Shown in pieces: positions 1-8,400 of a DNA stretch of 64,000 nucleotides (the stretch's first letter is position 1; each line of letters begins with the position of its first letter). The position numbers and the translations under genes are program-made. Where the stretch lies: the IMG/VR virus record IMGVR_UViG_3300025168_000032, positions 62,001 to 126,000 of that record, one strand, 5' to 3'. This stretch comes from a virus. Below the pieces are notes generated by a model that worked only from the letters and a program-made list of their open reading frames with translations, was not told the origin of the DNA and did no database searches.

Positions 1-18
1 GAAATCTGGAAGTGTTAA
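1..18 (+). other. Possible 3' end of an upstream gene
   Basis: Frame 1 reads E-I-W-K-C then a TAA stop at 16-18. The ending resembles the last residues of the GIY-YIG endonuclease at 17435 (YEIWKV), so this could be the tail of a second homing endonuclease whose body lies outside the window. Five codons are far too few to be sure. The rest of the leader to position 43 holds only the ribosome binding site GGGAGG for clpS. Confidence 0.2.
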
Positions 19-43
19 ACAGTCAATAAAACGGGAGGGCAGT

Positions 44-364
44 ATGCCGAAAAAAGGATTAGATAAAAAAGGTGACGTTGGTCTCATGGACAAACAAAAA
101 AGCAAAGTTGAGCCACCAAAAAAATATAAAGTTGTTCTTTATAATGATGATTACACCCCAATGGAGTTTGTAACAGCGCTATTAATTGAGATCTTTCATA
201 AAGACGCTGCAACTGCGAAAGCAATAACTGCTCATGTTCACAACAAACAACGCGGAATAGCTGGAATATATTCTAGGGAAATAGCAGAGACCAAGACCCA
301 CCAAGTTGTTTCTCTTGCTAAAGCACATGAACACCCCCTACTTGCTGCATTTGAGCCGGAGTGA
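44..364 (+). CDS. clpS: ClpS-like N-degron adaptor for ClpAP protease
   Basis: A 106-residue protein, the same length as Escherichia coli ClpS. ClpS delivers proteins with bulky hydrophobic N-terminal residues to the ClpAP protease in the cytoplasm. The core YNDDYTPMEFV and the later VHNKQRGIAG and YSREIAETK segments are typical of the family. N34, D35, D36, M40 and H66, which form the N-degron pocket in E. coli ClpS, all sit at the same numbered positions here, so the pocket looks functional. The first ~25 residues are a lysine-rich extension, as in cellular ClpS. The start is supported by GGGAGG at 34-39. The gene is followed after 27 bases by the ADP-ribosyltransferase-like gene, separated by a late-promoter motif. 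No ClpA/ClpP gene is seen, so it presumably acts on host Clp. Phage copies are uncommon; family assignment is secure, role inferred. Confidence 0.93.
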   Translation: MPKKGLDKKGDVGLMDKQKSKVEPPKKYKVVLYNDDYTPMEFVTALLIEIFHKDAATAKAITAHVHNKQRGIAGIYSREIAETKTHQVVSLAKAHEHPLLAAFEPE

Positions 365-372
365 CTATTTAG
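364..372 (+). promoter_or_regulatory. Late-promoter-like motif ACTATTTAG
   Basis: Member of the recurring ACTATTTAY family (one mismatch at the last base), 19 bases upstream of the ATG at 392 and followed by GAGGA as ribosome binding site. It overlaps the clpS stop codon. Weaker than the copies in the structural region. Confidence 0.45.
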
Positions 373-391
373 TATAGCTTGAGGACTATAC

Positions 392-1651
392 ATGAAAGTT
401 AAAATAAAAAGAAAGGCCGATGAGGGGTTAGACGAGATGTATTCGACTGCCGGTTCTTTTGGTCACTCACACGCAAACATAAGCCCAGAAGACGAACACT
501 GTGGCCACGTAGAAAGATCAAAACACCAAGGCTTACGAAATGTCACAGAGCAGCAAGGTATTTTAGGTAAGTATGTCTGGCCATCAGCCAACCCCATGTA
601 CGCAAATGATTTGGATATATTTGGCGAACCAGACACTGAGATAGAAAGAAAGCTTTACCTACAACTCCACAAACACTTTAATACAACAAGTCACTGGGTT
701 AAAGAAAATGAGCCCCCGCTTGACGAGGAGAGTATTAAAGCTTTGAAATCTATATTATCATCTGGTGCATATGCCGATGATTTTAAGAAATGTGGTAACC
801 CGGAAGCCACAATGTTGCGCGGTATGTATGTTCCTTTGGAGTGGGTAAAGAAGAATGCATCCGGGGCCCTTGAGGCAATGTCACCAGACACGGAAATTCT
901 TAATTATAACAAGCCCTTTCCAGTTAACTTTACATACAAATCACAAGGTAAATATGGTGGAGTTAGTTCTTGGACACCAACAGAGAGAATCGCAAAGACA
1001 TTTGCATCGACAGAGAATCCGGGTGGAGAGATATCTTGTATTGTATACGCCAAATGCAACAGTGGGTTGTTTATGAACACCCAGCCGTTTGCTAAGTATA
1101 AGGGTGGAGAATACAAAAAAGATAATGGAATCAAGAAACTGAACCCAGCCAGCGTTGAGTCAGAGTTTCTGCTTTTCGGAGAATGTCAGGTTGAAGCAAT
1201 TCAACTCCGAGGCCCGAGAATATCTCAAGATACAGAAATAACACTAGAAGATCTTGACAGGATCATCGGAGAGGAAATGCAACAAGCACTTTCTGAAAAG
1301 TGTTGGCCCGGATACGAAAGAAACCCGAAAGTCGCCAAAGGTGAAAGGGGTTCCTGTAGGAAGCAGACAAACGAACAAGAGTCTGAAGCATCCTTAGAAG
1401 AGAAGACTGATTATTCTAAAGAGAAGGACTCCGGTCTACACGGTTGGTTCTCTCGCCAAGGCGGTAAAGGAAAATCACAAGGGTGGGTTGATTGTAACAC
1501 TTGCCGAAAGGACAAAAAGACAGGTAAAAAAACTTGTAAGTCCTGTGGTAGAGAAGATGGTGAAAAAAGATCTAAGTATCCGTCATGCAGGCCTACGCCG
1601 GGAGCATGCGGAACAAAAGGTAAAGGTAAAAAATGGGGGAAGAAAAAATGA
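392..1651 (+). CDS. ADP-ribosyltransferase-like protein with Cys-rich C-terminal domain
   Basis: A 419-residue, two-part protein. Residues ~95-275 show the R-S-E pattern of mono-ADP-ribosyltransferases: R143 in LRGMYVP, a GGVSSWTPTERIAKTFA strand (~189-205) matching the STS motif, and an E-x-E pair (E256-S-E258) in ESEFLLFG. Such enzymes transfer ADP-ribose from NAD+ to target proteins; T4 packages one, Alt, in its capsid to modify host RNA polymerase. Residues ~282-303 form a short helix (TLEDLDRIIGEEM) resembling the N-termini of other proteins here. The tail (~304-419) is basic and Cys-rich, with CWPGYERNP, GLHGWFSR and paired CxxC motifs, resembling the family annotated DUF5872 in algal viruses and marine phages (from memory). 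The stop overlaps the next start (ATGA). Catalytic competence and target are unknown. Confidence 0.72.
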   Translation: MKVKIKRKADEGLDEMYSTAGSFGHSHANISPEDEHCGHVERSKHQGLRNVTEQQGILGKYVWPSANPMYANDLDIFGEPDTEIERKLYLQLHKHFNTTSHWVKENEPPLDEESIKALKSILSSGAYADDFKKCGNPEATMLRGMYVPLEWVKKNASGALEAMSPDTEILNYNKPFPVNFTYKSQGKYGGVSSWTPTERIAKTFASTENPGGEISCIVYAKCNSGLFMNTQPFAKYKGGEYKKDNGIKKLNPASVESEFLLFGECQVEAIQLRGPRISQDTEITLEDLDRIIGEEMQQALSEKCWPGYERNPKVAKGERGSCRKQTNEQESEASLEEKTDYSKEKDSGLHGWFSRQGGKGKSQGWVDCNTCRKDKKTGKKTCKSCGREDGEKRSKYPSCRPTPGACGTKGKGKKWGKKK

Positions 1652-2208
1652 ATCTTACAAGCGAAGAAGTAGCAAGAATTATAGAGCAAGAGATAAGCGC
1701 GGTCCTTTCCGAGAAGGATGATCGCTGTACTCGTATTGCTAAACGTAAATATGATGTGTGGCCTTCTGCCTACGCCTCTGGCGCCGTTGTTAGGTGCCGC
1801 AAGGGCGAAATCTGGAAAGATGTAAAGGAAGAGGTGACCGATGATGAGGAGGGCGAACTCGAAGATATTGAGGACGAGTTGAAGAATGCCTCGAAAATGC
1901 ATAAAGGCCAAGCCGATAGGATTGACAAGGTCCTAAAAGAAGACGAGCTTGATGAAGAAGAAAAGAAGGCTTGTAAACCTTCTAAGGGCAAACGTTTCGC
2001 AAAAAGGGTTGACGGTAAGTGTCGCTCATTCGGACAAAAAGGGCAAGCCAAAGGCGGGGGAGATAGAATCAGACCCGGCACAAAGAAGGGTGATGCCTAC
2101 TGTGCGAGATCCGCAAAAATTAAAAAATGTAAAAACCCACCTTGTGCCAATACCCTGTCCAGAAAGAAATGGAAGTGCCGTGGTTCTAAATCAGTAGCTG
2201 AGGAATAA
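1648..2208 (+). CDS. Conserved basic/acidic Cys-containing phage protein
   Basis: A 186-residue protein of unknown function. I chose the ATG at 1648 (overlapping the upstream stop as ATGA, with GGGGGA 9 bases before) over the in-frame ATG at 1633. It begins with the LTSEEVARIIEQEI helix that recurs in other proteins of this phage. Then follow YDVWPSAYASGAVVRC, a strongly acidic middle (~60-110), and a basic C-terminal half with KGDAYCARSAKIKKC and LSRKKWKCRG. These segments recur in small proteins of cyanophages, other marine phages and algal viruses (from memory); I do not recall the family name with certainty. Position between two other Cys-rich proteins suggests a shared role, perhaps as packaged virion proteins. 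Confidence 0.7.
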   Translation: MNLTSEEVARIIEQEISAVLSEKDDRCTRIAKRKYDVWPSAYASGAVVRCRKGEIWKDVKEEVTDDEEGELEDIEDELKNASKMHKGQADRIDKVLKEDELDEEEKKACKPSKGKRFAKRVDGKCRSFGQKGQAKGGGDRIRPGTKKGDAYCARSAKIKKCKNPPCANTLSRKKWKCRGSKSVAEE

Positions 2209-2211
2209 AAC

Positions 2212-2631
2212 ATGATAAGAGTTAAAATCATAAAAGCAATAAAAAAGATATTATGCCCGGAAGCAACCCAAGATCTTGAGTTGAATACTAAAAACAGAGA
2301 CGCAGCAATCAAAGCCGAGCACATACAGTACGGTCCTCTTAACGTTGACCAGCCCGGCAGCTACTGGAAAGAGATCGCGGATTATTGGAATACTGAAGAA
2401 GAAGCAGCAAAAAAGTCTCTTTGTGGCAACTGTGTCGCTTTCGACATCAGCCCAAGAATGGACAAGTGTATGCCCGGCCCTGTATCAGATGACGACGGTA
2501 GGCTGGGGTATTGTTGGATGCACCATTTCAAGTGCCATAGTGCTCGTGCTTGTAGAACGTGGGCGAAAGGCGGCCCAATCGCAAAAGACGAGATATCGCA
2601 TGAGTGGCAAGAGAAGAACAAAGGAAACTAA
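2212..2631 (+). CDS. Conserved Cys-rich phage protein, function unknown
   Basis: A 139-residue protein starting three bases after the previous stop. After a basic N-terminus it has AEHIQYGPLNVDQPG, then a cluster of cysteines: CGNC, a later single C, GYCWMHHFKC and ARACRTWAKGGPI. The seven-Cys arrangement could bind zinc or an iron-sulphur cluster. Proteins with this arrangement are known to me from marine phages only as hypothetical proteins. It is cotranscribed with the two genes before it and the aldolase-like gene after it. No function is claimed. Confidence 0.65.
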   Translation: MIRVKIIKAIKKILCPEATQDLELNTKNRDAAIKAEHIQYGPLNVDQPGSYWKEIADYWNTEEEAAKKSLCGNCVAFDISPRMDKCMPGPVSDDDGRLGYCWMHHFKCHSARACRTWAKGGPIAKDEISHEWQEKNKGN

Positions 2632-2633
2632 AA

Positions 2634-3236
2634 ATGCTAACGGCAATGGGCGATGTGATGAGAACAGCGTATGAGAAGGGCTGGATAACCACGAGAGATG
2701 GCAACATCTCTCTTTGTCGTCATGGGAAAGACACCATGTACATTACACCATCAGGTTGGCGCAAAACGATTATACACCCAGAACACATGTTAAAGGTGGC
2801 GTTCGACAACACTGACCACTATGTTCTTGGAGAAAACAACTCTAAACCTTCCGGTGAATTGGAGATGCATTTGATGCTACAGAGAAGTTACAAAGCTACA
2901 AGGGCGGTTGTACATCTTCACCCAACAAATATCATTGCAGCAATGTATGCCGGCTGGGATCTTCAAATACTAGCAGCAGAGTTTCCTGAAGTCAGCAGGT
3001 ATACGAGGGTGGGTCCCTCAGTTCCTGTTTTGCCTGTAACGAGTTCCGAATTGGCTTTTGCAACGTATGGTGCCATGACTAAGGACCGCAAAATTATCTA
3101 TGATATTGTTGGACAAGCCGCTCACGGTGTGTGCTCAGTGGGAAAAAACCCATGGGATGCTTTTGAGCATATCGAGAGATTGGAGCATATTTGCGAGATC
3201 GCTCTTAGAAGCGGTGTTACCCCAAAGAGCAAATAA
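2634..3236 (+). CDS. Class II aldolase/adducin-like protein
   Basis: A 200-residue protein of the class II aldolase/adducin family (fuculose-1-phosphate aldolase, ribulose-5-phosphate 4-epimerase type), which use zinc to cleave or epimerise sugar phosphates. The N-terminal TTRDGNIS and YITPSG loops bind substrate in relatives. The metal ligands can be placed: E75 in SGELEMH, H94 and H96 in VVHLHP, and H164 in AAHGV, matching the E/H/H/H set of FucA. I chose the ATG at 2634, ~10 bases after AAAGGA, rather than the ATG at 2604 that would overlap the previous gene. The tail LRSGVTPKSK is short. Substrate cannot be inferred; a role in host sugar or surface-polysaccharide metabolism is possible. 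Confidence 0.82.
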   Translation: MLTAMGDVMRTAYEKGWITTRDGNISLCRHGKDTMYITPSGWRKTIIHPEHMLKVAFDNTDHYVLGENNSKPSGELEMHLMLQRSYKATRAVVHLHPTNIIAAMYAGWDLQILAAEFPEVSRYTRVGPSVPVLPVTSSELAFATYGAMTKDRKIIYDIVGQAAHGVCSVGKNPWDAFEHIERLEHICEIALRSGVTPKSK

Positions 3237-3241
3237 GTTAT

Positions 3242-3269
3242 TTGACAAGTTTAACAAACGTGTTATATT
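3242..3269 (+). promoter_or_regulatory. Sigma70-type promoter TTGACA-16-TATATT
   Basis: TTGACA at 3242-3247 and TATATT at 3264-3269 with a 16-base spacer, 23 bases before the ATG at 3292. It starts the primase/SbcDC unit and belongs to the set of host-type promoters also seen at 58526, 59106, 59513 and 61804. Confidence 0.75.
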
Positions 3270-3291
3270 CCAAGAGTACATCGGAGGTACC

Positions 3292-3756
3292 ATGAATATT
3301 TTTGTTTTACATACAGATCCAAGTATTGCAGCCCAAATGCAATGTGATAAGCACGTTGTCAAAATGATCCTTGAGACAGCACAAATGCTTTGCACCATTG
3401 CACATGCTAATGACTTCACCGCCCCATACAAAGCCACACACAAAAAACATCCTTGTACGCTGTGGGCTGCTAAGTCCAAGCAAAATTGGGATTGGCTTGT
3501 TAAACATGGTATGGCACTATGCCACGAATACACTAAACGCTATGGCAAGATTCATAAATCACAGCAACATATTGAGTGGTGCGGCTCTCTTACCATCAAC
3601 CTTCCAAGCACAGGTCTGTTGCCCTTCGCGCAAGCAATGCCAGTAGAGTACAAAAATCCTTGTGCTGTGACTGCGTATCGTGCCTATTATCATGGCGAGA
3701 AGGCTCGCTTTGCAAAGTGGAAAACACAGCCACCAAATTGGTGGAGGCCCCAGTGA
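3292..3756 (+). CDS. Conserved phage protein, possible pyrimidine dimer glycosylase family
   Basis: A 154-residue protein with a strong ribosome binding site (CGGAGG at 3282-3287). It opens MNIFVLHTDP and continues with MQCDKHVVKMILETAQML, KATHKKHPCTLW, HEYTKRYGK and a C-terminal YRAYYHGEKARFAKW. This highly conserved set is widespread in T4-like and other phages; databases sometimes label it pyrimidine dimer DNA glycosylase, but I cannot see the T4 DenV active-site arrangement, so the label is tentative. The conserved His/Cys/Lys content suggests an enzyme. It is the first gene after the promoter at 3242, and its TGA stop overlaps the GTG start of the next gene. Confidence 0.7.
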   Translation: MNIFVLHTDPSIAAQMQCDKHVVKMILETAQMLCTIAHANDFTAPYKATHKKHPCTLWAAKSKQNWDWLVKHGMALCHEYTKRYGKIHKSQQHIEWCGSLTINLPSTGLLPFAQAMPVEYKNPCAVTAYRAYYHGEKARFAKWKTQPPNWWRPQ

Positions 3757-3938
3757 AAATTGGTGATCTGGTTAAAGGTAAATATTCAGGAAGAATAGGG
3801 ATTATAGTCTCAGATCCCATTAGGTTTATTAGAGAGAGCAAAATTATAAAATCGTTTGTAGCTGTACTATGGTCAGACGGTGATTATTCACAAAGCTACG
3901 AATCAGAATACTTGGAGGTAATAAATGAAAATCGGTGA
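3753..3938 (+). CDS. Small beta-barrel-like protein, tandem copy 1
   Basis: A 61-residue protein starting at GTG 3753, seven bases after GGAGG (3741-3745) and overlapping the previous stop as GTGA. It reads VKIGDLVKGKYSGRIGIIV, then AVLWSDGDY, and ends EYLEVINENR. The turn-and-strand pattern (GDLV...GIIV...AVLW...LEV) suggests a small SH3/KOW-like barrel. It is the first of three tandem paralogues; the end of this gene encodes the start of the next one. Function unknown. Confidence 0.65.
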   Translation: MKIGDLVKGKYSGRIGIIVSDPIRFIRESKIIKSFVAVLWSDGDYSQSYESEYLEVINENR

Positions 3939-4092
3939 TAGTGTTATAAGAAAGTGGAAACCTGCGTTAGGCGAAGGAAAGATAGTACATCTATTAGGTG
4001 AAACGATCGTTGTCAAATGGTTTTGTGATGATATGCCAAGACTAGAATTCGAAGAAAAGAAATACTTGAAGGTGATAAATGAAAGTCGGTGA
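3925..4092 (+). CDS. Small beta-barrel-like protein, tandem copy 2
   Basis: A 55-residue protein, MKIGDSVIRKWKPALGEGKI and then HLLGETIVVKWF, ending EKKYLKVINESR. It is a clear paralogue of its two neighbours: same MK(I/V)GD start, a middle strand with V-W/K-W, and the same L-x-V-I-N-E-x-R end. GGAGG at 3914-3918 is the ribosome binding site. The start lies inside the last codons of copy 1 in another frame, and its own last codons contain the start of copy 3. Function unknown. Confidence 0.6.
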   Translation: MKIGDSVIRKWKPALGEGKIVHLLGETIVVKWFCDDMPRLEFEEKKYLKVINESR

Positions 4093-4261
4093 TAGAGTTA
4101 GAATGTCCCCTATGTGGAAATACGATGAAGCATTTGGAACCATAAAGCAAATAAAAAAAACCGGGCATGTTGTGGTGGTGTGGGATGATATCAACGGACA
4201 ATGGTATTACACAACCACACAAGCAGAAAGACTGGAGGTGATAGATGGAAGAAAAGATTAA
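4079..4261 (+). CDS. Small beta-barrel-like protein, tandem copy 3
   Basis: A 60-residue protein, MKVGDRVRMSPMWKYDEAFG, then IKKTGHVVVVWDDINGQWYY and an end LEVIDGRKD. Third of the tandem paralogues, with the most KOW/SH3-like pattern (GDRV, GTIKQI, VVVVWDD). Its last codons overlap the primase start at 4245 by 17 bases, preceded by GGAGG inside the gene, so expression of copy 3 and primase is probably coupled. Function unknown; nucleic-acid or ribosome contact would be typical for such barrels but is inference. Confidence 0.65.
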   Translation: MKVGDRVRMSPMWKYDEAFGTIKQIKKTGHVVVVWDDINGQWYYTTTQAERLEVIDGRKD

Positions 4262-5183
4262 AATAATGTCTGAAATCTTAGGAAGCCCAAGGCAAAGTAA
4301 TTCCGAATTTTTATATCATTGCCCGTATTGTAATCATCATAAGAAGAAGATGTCCCTGAATTATAAGAAGGGCTTTTTCAAATGTTGGATTTGTGATCGC
4401 ACTGGTAAAAGTATTTATCGTATCGTCCGCAAGTTCGGAACCTACCAACAAAGACAGAAGTGGCTTGAGCTTGAAGGCAGACTCGACCTATCAGAGTTTG
4501 ACCAAATCTTCAATGAAATCAACAACATAGAAGAAGAGCAGGTGATCTCCTTACCAGAGGAATTCATTTCGCTCTGCAACAAGCATCTGCCTCGGTCTTC
4601 GAAGAAAGCTCTCGATTACCTCAAAAGCAGAGATATCGGTAAGAAAGAGATTCTGCGATGGAAGATTGGCTACTGTCCCGAGGGTCGTTACGGGGGTCGC
4701 ACTATCATACCTTCCTTCAATAACAAAGGGGACATAAATTATTTTATCGCCAGATCTTACGTCGGCCACAAATGGAGGTACCTCAACCCTCCGGCAGAAA
4801 GGGACATAATTTTCAACGAATTATATGTAGACTGGGATGAACCGATAGTCTTAGTAGAAGGGGTTTTTGATGCTATTTCGGCCGGGGAAAACGCCATCCC
4901 TGTGTTGGGCTCTACTCTCCGAGACAAAGCAAAGCTATTCCAAGCAATCGCTCTCAACGACACCCCGGTTTATCTAGCTTTTGATCAAGATGTTGAAAAA
5001 AAGACTGGACAAATCATTAAAAATATGCTATACTATGATATTGAGTTATACAAGATTGATACGAGTGGCTTTGAGGACATTGCCGAAATGCCGCCACGGA
5101 TTTTTGCATCTCGAAAGCAAATGGCACAAGCGATTGACCATGATGATTATTTTTTGATGGATGAGCTTAGGAGGATAATGTGA
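4245..5183 (+). CDS. 61: DNA primase, T4 gp61-like
   Basis: A 312-residue primase that would make RNA primers for lagging-strand synthesis with the gp41-type helicase (63291). The N-terminal zinc-ribbon has C26-P-Y-C29 and C47-W-I-C50. The TOPRIM catalytic fold follows: V-E-G-V-F-D-A at ~204-210 supplies the conserved glutamate and LAFDQD at ~244-249 the D-x-D pair. The length is close to T4 gp61 (342). The start overlaps the preceding small gene and the TGA overlaps the GTG of the Smr-like gene. A promoter-like element (5006-5034) lies inside its 3' end. Together with gp32, UvsX and gp41 in the last 5 kb it forms a T4-type replisome, apart from the polymerase. Confidence 0.88.
   Translation: MEEKIKIMSEILGSPRQSNSEFLYHCPYCNHHKKKMSLNYKKGFFKCWICDRTGKSIYRIVRKFGTYQQRQKWLELEGRLDLSEFDQIFNEINNIEEEQVISLPEEFISLCNKHLPRSSKKALDYLKSRDIGKKEILRWKIGYCPEGRYGGRTIIPSFNNKGDINYFIARSYVGHKWRYLNPPAERDIIFNELYVDWDEPIVLVEGVFDAISAGENAIPVLGSTLRDKAKLFQAIALNDTPVYLAFDQDVEKKTGQIIKNMLYYDIELYKIDTSGFEDIAEMPPRIFASRKQMAQAIDHDDYFLMDELRRIM
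5006..5034 (+). promoter_or_regulatory. Sigma70-type promoter TGGACA-17-TATACT inside primase
   Basis: TGGACA 5006-5011 and TATACT 5029-5034 with a 17-base spacer, inside the primase coding region and ~145 bases upstream of the Smr-like gene. It would give extra transcription of the Smr-like and SbcDC genes. Position inside a gene makes chance occurrence possible. Confidence 0.45.
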
Positions 5184-5392
5184 GAGAATTAGATTTACAT
5201 GGAGCGAATTATGAAGAAGTTGTCATCAAATGTCACCGGTTTATAAACGAGAACTGGGGCAAACGGATGACAATTGTAACAGGCAAGTCAGATGAGATGA
5301 AAAGACTTGTAGCGAAAATCATAGACACGTATAGGCTTGAATACCATATTGGTGGAGCATCAGGTACTGACGGTCGCATAACAATCCGATAG
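5180..5392 (+). CDS. Small Smr-domain-like protein
   Basis: A 70-residue protein starting at GTG 5180, overlapping the primase stop (GTGA) after AGGAGG (5169-5174). It reads RELDLHGANYEE near the start, with the DLHG motif (residues 5-8) of Smr domains, then IVTGKSDEMKRLV in place of the usual (T/H)GxG motif, and ends with GGASGTDGRITIR. Smr domains of MutS2 and related proteins nick or bind DNA or RNA. This would be a minimal Smr domain. The location between primase and the SbcDC nuclease fits a DNA-repair or recombination role, but that is inference. Confidence 0.65.
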   Translation: MRELDLHGANYEEVVIKCHRFINENWGKRMTIVTGKSDEMKRLVAKIIDTYRLEYHIGGASGTDGRITIR

Positions 5393-5400
5393 GAGGATAA

Positions 5401-8400
5401 ATGTTTAAAATTGCACATATGGCGGATATTCATATCCGGAACTTAAAATATCATGATGAATACAGGGCGGTCTTTGACAAAATGTATGAATCTCTACTCG
5501 AACAGCAAGTAGATTATATTACGGTCTGTGGCGATATCGCCCATACGAAGACCCAACTTAGCCCAGAGTATTTTCAACTCTGCACTGAATATTTGCTTGG
5601 TCTTGCTAATATAGCACCAACAATTGTTATTGCCGGCAACCATGATGGTAACCTTAAGAATGCAGACCGCCAAGATGCAATAACACCTATTGTTAACGCA
5701 CTTAAGCATCCGAACCTTCATTACTTAAAAGATTCTGGTGAGTTTAAACCAGCCGCTGGTATTATTTTCAACGTACTTTCGATTTTTGATCGAGATAATT
5801 GGGTCAAACCCTCAAGCTCAGATGATATCAACATCGCTTTATATCACGGTGCGATGGTTGGTAGTATGACTGGTGCGAATTGGGCGATGGACCACGGCGA
5901 CGATGACATAAGTATATTCCAAGATTTTGACTTTGCTATGCTTGGTGATATCCATCGGGAGCAAAAATTAGATCCTGAAGGGAGGGTTCGTTACTCTGGG
6001 AGTTTAGTGCAACAAAAGTTCAGCGAAAGTCCACTGAAAGGTTATTTGTTGTGGAACATAACCTCAAAAGACGACTTTGAGGTTAAAAAGGTACACCTAT
6101 CTAACCCAAGGCCTTTTATTACAATACGCCTAAATAAAGATGGGACTATTCCAAAAGAGGTACACGTTCCAAGAAATTGCCGCCTTCGTCTCGTCTCGTC
6201 TACCAACTTGCCGTCGGATAAACTCCGTAAAGCAAGAGCAATAGCAGAAGCAAATTGGAGACCTTTTTCTATTACTACATTAAATGGAAAAGAATCTTTT
6301 TCCTCAAACGATGGTACATATGCCAATGTAGTTCTTAAGGAAAACTTAAGAGATATTAGAGTTCAAGAAACATATATAAAAGACTATTTATCAGGGATGG
6401 AACTGGACAATTCGGTAATTGACAAAGTTCTAGATCACAATAAAAAGTACGATATTATAGCACAGAAAAACGAGGAGGTATCAAGAAATGTTGTTTGGAA
6501 AATCAAAGAAGTCGAGTGGGATAACTTGTTTAATTACGGAGAAAAAAATAAAATCAATTTTGAGAGACTCAACGGGCTTGTTGGTGTCTTCGGCCGTAAT
6601 TATTCCGGTAAGTCTAGTATTGTTGACAGCCTTTTATTCACGTTGTTTAATTCAACCTCGAAAGGCGAGCGAAAGAACGTACACATAATTAACCAAAACA
6701 AACAGAAAGCCAATGGCAAAATTCAAATTCAAATTGGGGAAAACACATACCAGATATGTCGTAATATAGAAAAATACACAAAACGACTAAAGGGTAAAGA
6801 AACGCAAGAGGCCAAGGTTGATTTGGACTTTTCTCTAATTTCCAGCAACGAGAGTTTGAACGGAACTACCCGAAATGAAACAGATGCCAATATCCGTAAG
6901 AGGTTTGGTACCATTGAAGATTTCCTCCTAACGTCAATGTCATCTCAACTTGACTCTCTCTCTTTTGTTAAAGAGGGCTCAACAAAGCGAAAAGAGATTC
7001 TTGCTAAGTTTCTTGATCTTGAGATTTTTGACAAAAAGTTTAAGATGGCCAAGAAAGATGCCGCAGAGATGCGTGGTGTCATGAAGAGAATGCAAGAGAA
7101 ACAATGGGACCGACAGATTGCCAAAAATCAAGAAATAATAAAAGAGATTGAAGAAGATCGACAAACCCAGAATAGTTTGTGTGATAAATTGTCAGAACAA
7201 TCCAACAATTTAAATGCTAGCTTTTTGGCGTTGACAAGCCAGATTGACAAAATCCCGGCAGAAATTATTGATATCAATAAAGTTAACCGCCTTATAATTC
7301 AAAAGAACAAGAACAAAGAGACTTTACTAGAAAATAATTTAGATATTTCTAGTAAAATAGAGCAAGCTAAAAAAGCAATAAAAAATTGCGAGACGATTAT
7401 CAAGAGCACAAACATAGAGGCTTTAAAGTATGCGAAAGCACAACAAGCAAGTATGGATTTGGAATTGAACAATGTTAAGGCTAAGGCCACCTCATTAACG
7501 AAAGAACGTAACAATTTGCAAAAGAAGATAAAGATGCTTCATAATCACAAATACGATCCGGACTGCGAATACTGCTCTGATAACAAATTTGTTAAAGATG
7601 CTAAAATTGCTGCAAAAAACCTTCCTGACCTTGAAGGGCGTATATCGCGCCTAGACACTGTGAGGGGCGATTTACTGAGCGAAATAGGCGATCTAGATAT
7701 ATCCTCGGTAGAAGATCAAATGGAGAAGTATAATGTTTTTATCTCCAAACATAGAGAGTCCAATAGGGTGGTCGAGACTCAAAGTCTGACCTTGGTTTCA
7801 AACAAAAATAAAATTAAATTGTTAATCAACGAAGTTTCAGCACTAGATGTAAAAGTTACAGAGTATGAAGATAATCGTGAGGCTATTGAAAATCTTGAAG
7901 CCCTGATAGAAGAAAAGCAGGGTCTAGTTGATTCTTTACAAAATAAAAAAGTTAGACTCAATAAGTGTAAGAAGAAACTTCAGGATCTCCTTGTAGAAGA
8001 GAGCGCTACCAAGCAGATACTCAAAACCCTGAAGGAAGGAAAGGCAGAGATGGAAGATGTGGAGAAGGACTGGACAGCATATGATTTGTTCATCCAGTGT
8101 ATGCACCCCAATGGTATTCCGTATGCAATTATCAAAAAGCGCCTTCCCCTCTTAAATGAGGAGATCAGTAAAATACTTGAAAATATTGTTGATTTCGAGG
8201 TGTTCTTTATTAACAGCGACAAGACATTGGACATTATGATTAAGCACCCGTCTTATGATCCTCGCCCCCTGTCTATGGGCTCCGGAGCAGAGAAAACTCT
8301 AGCCTCAATGGCTATAAGACTCGCACTGATATCTGTTACGAATTTGCCAAAGAGTGAACTATTTATTCTTGATGAACCAGCAACTGCTTTAGATCAAGAT

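Noticed and set aside
1411-1911. Long open frames on the - strand (also at 49015-49878, 20941-21624 and others)
   Set aside because: They lie opposite clear + strand genes, have no recognisable products or ribosome binding sites, and arise from the codon bias of the real genes.
2604-2633. Earlier ATG for the aldolase-like gene
   Set aside because: It lies inside the previous gene without a suitable ribosome binding site; ATG 2634 has AAAGGA at a normal distance and starts at the family's usual place.
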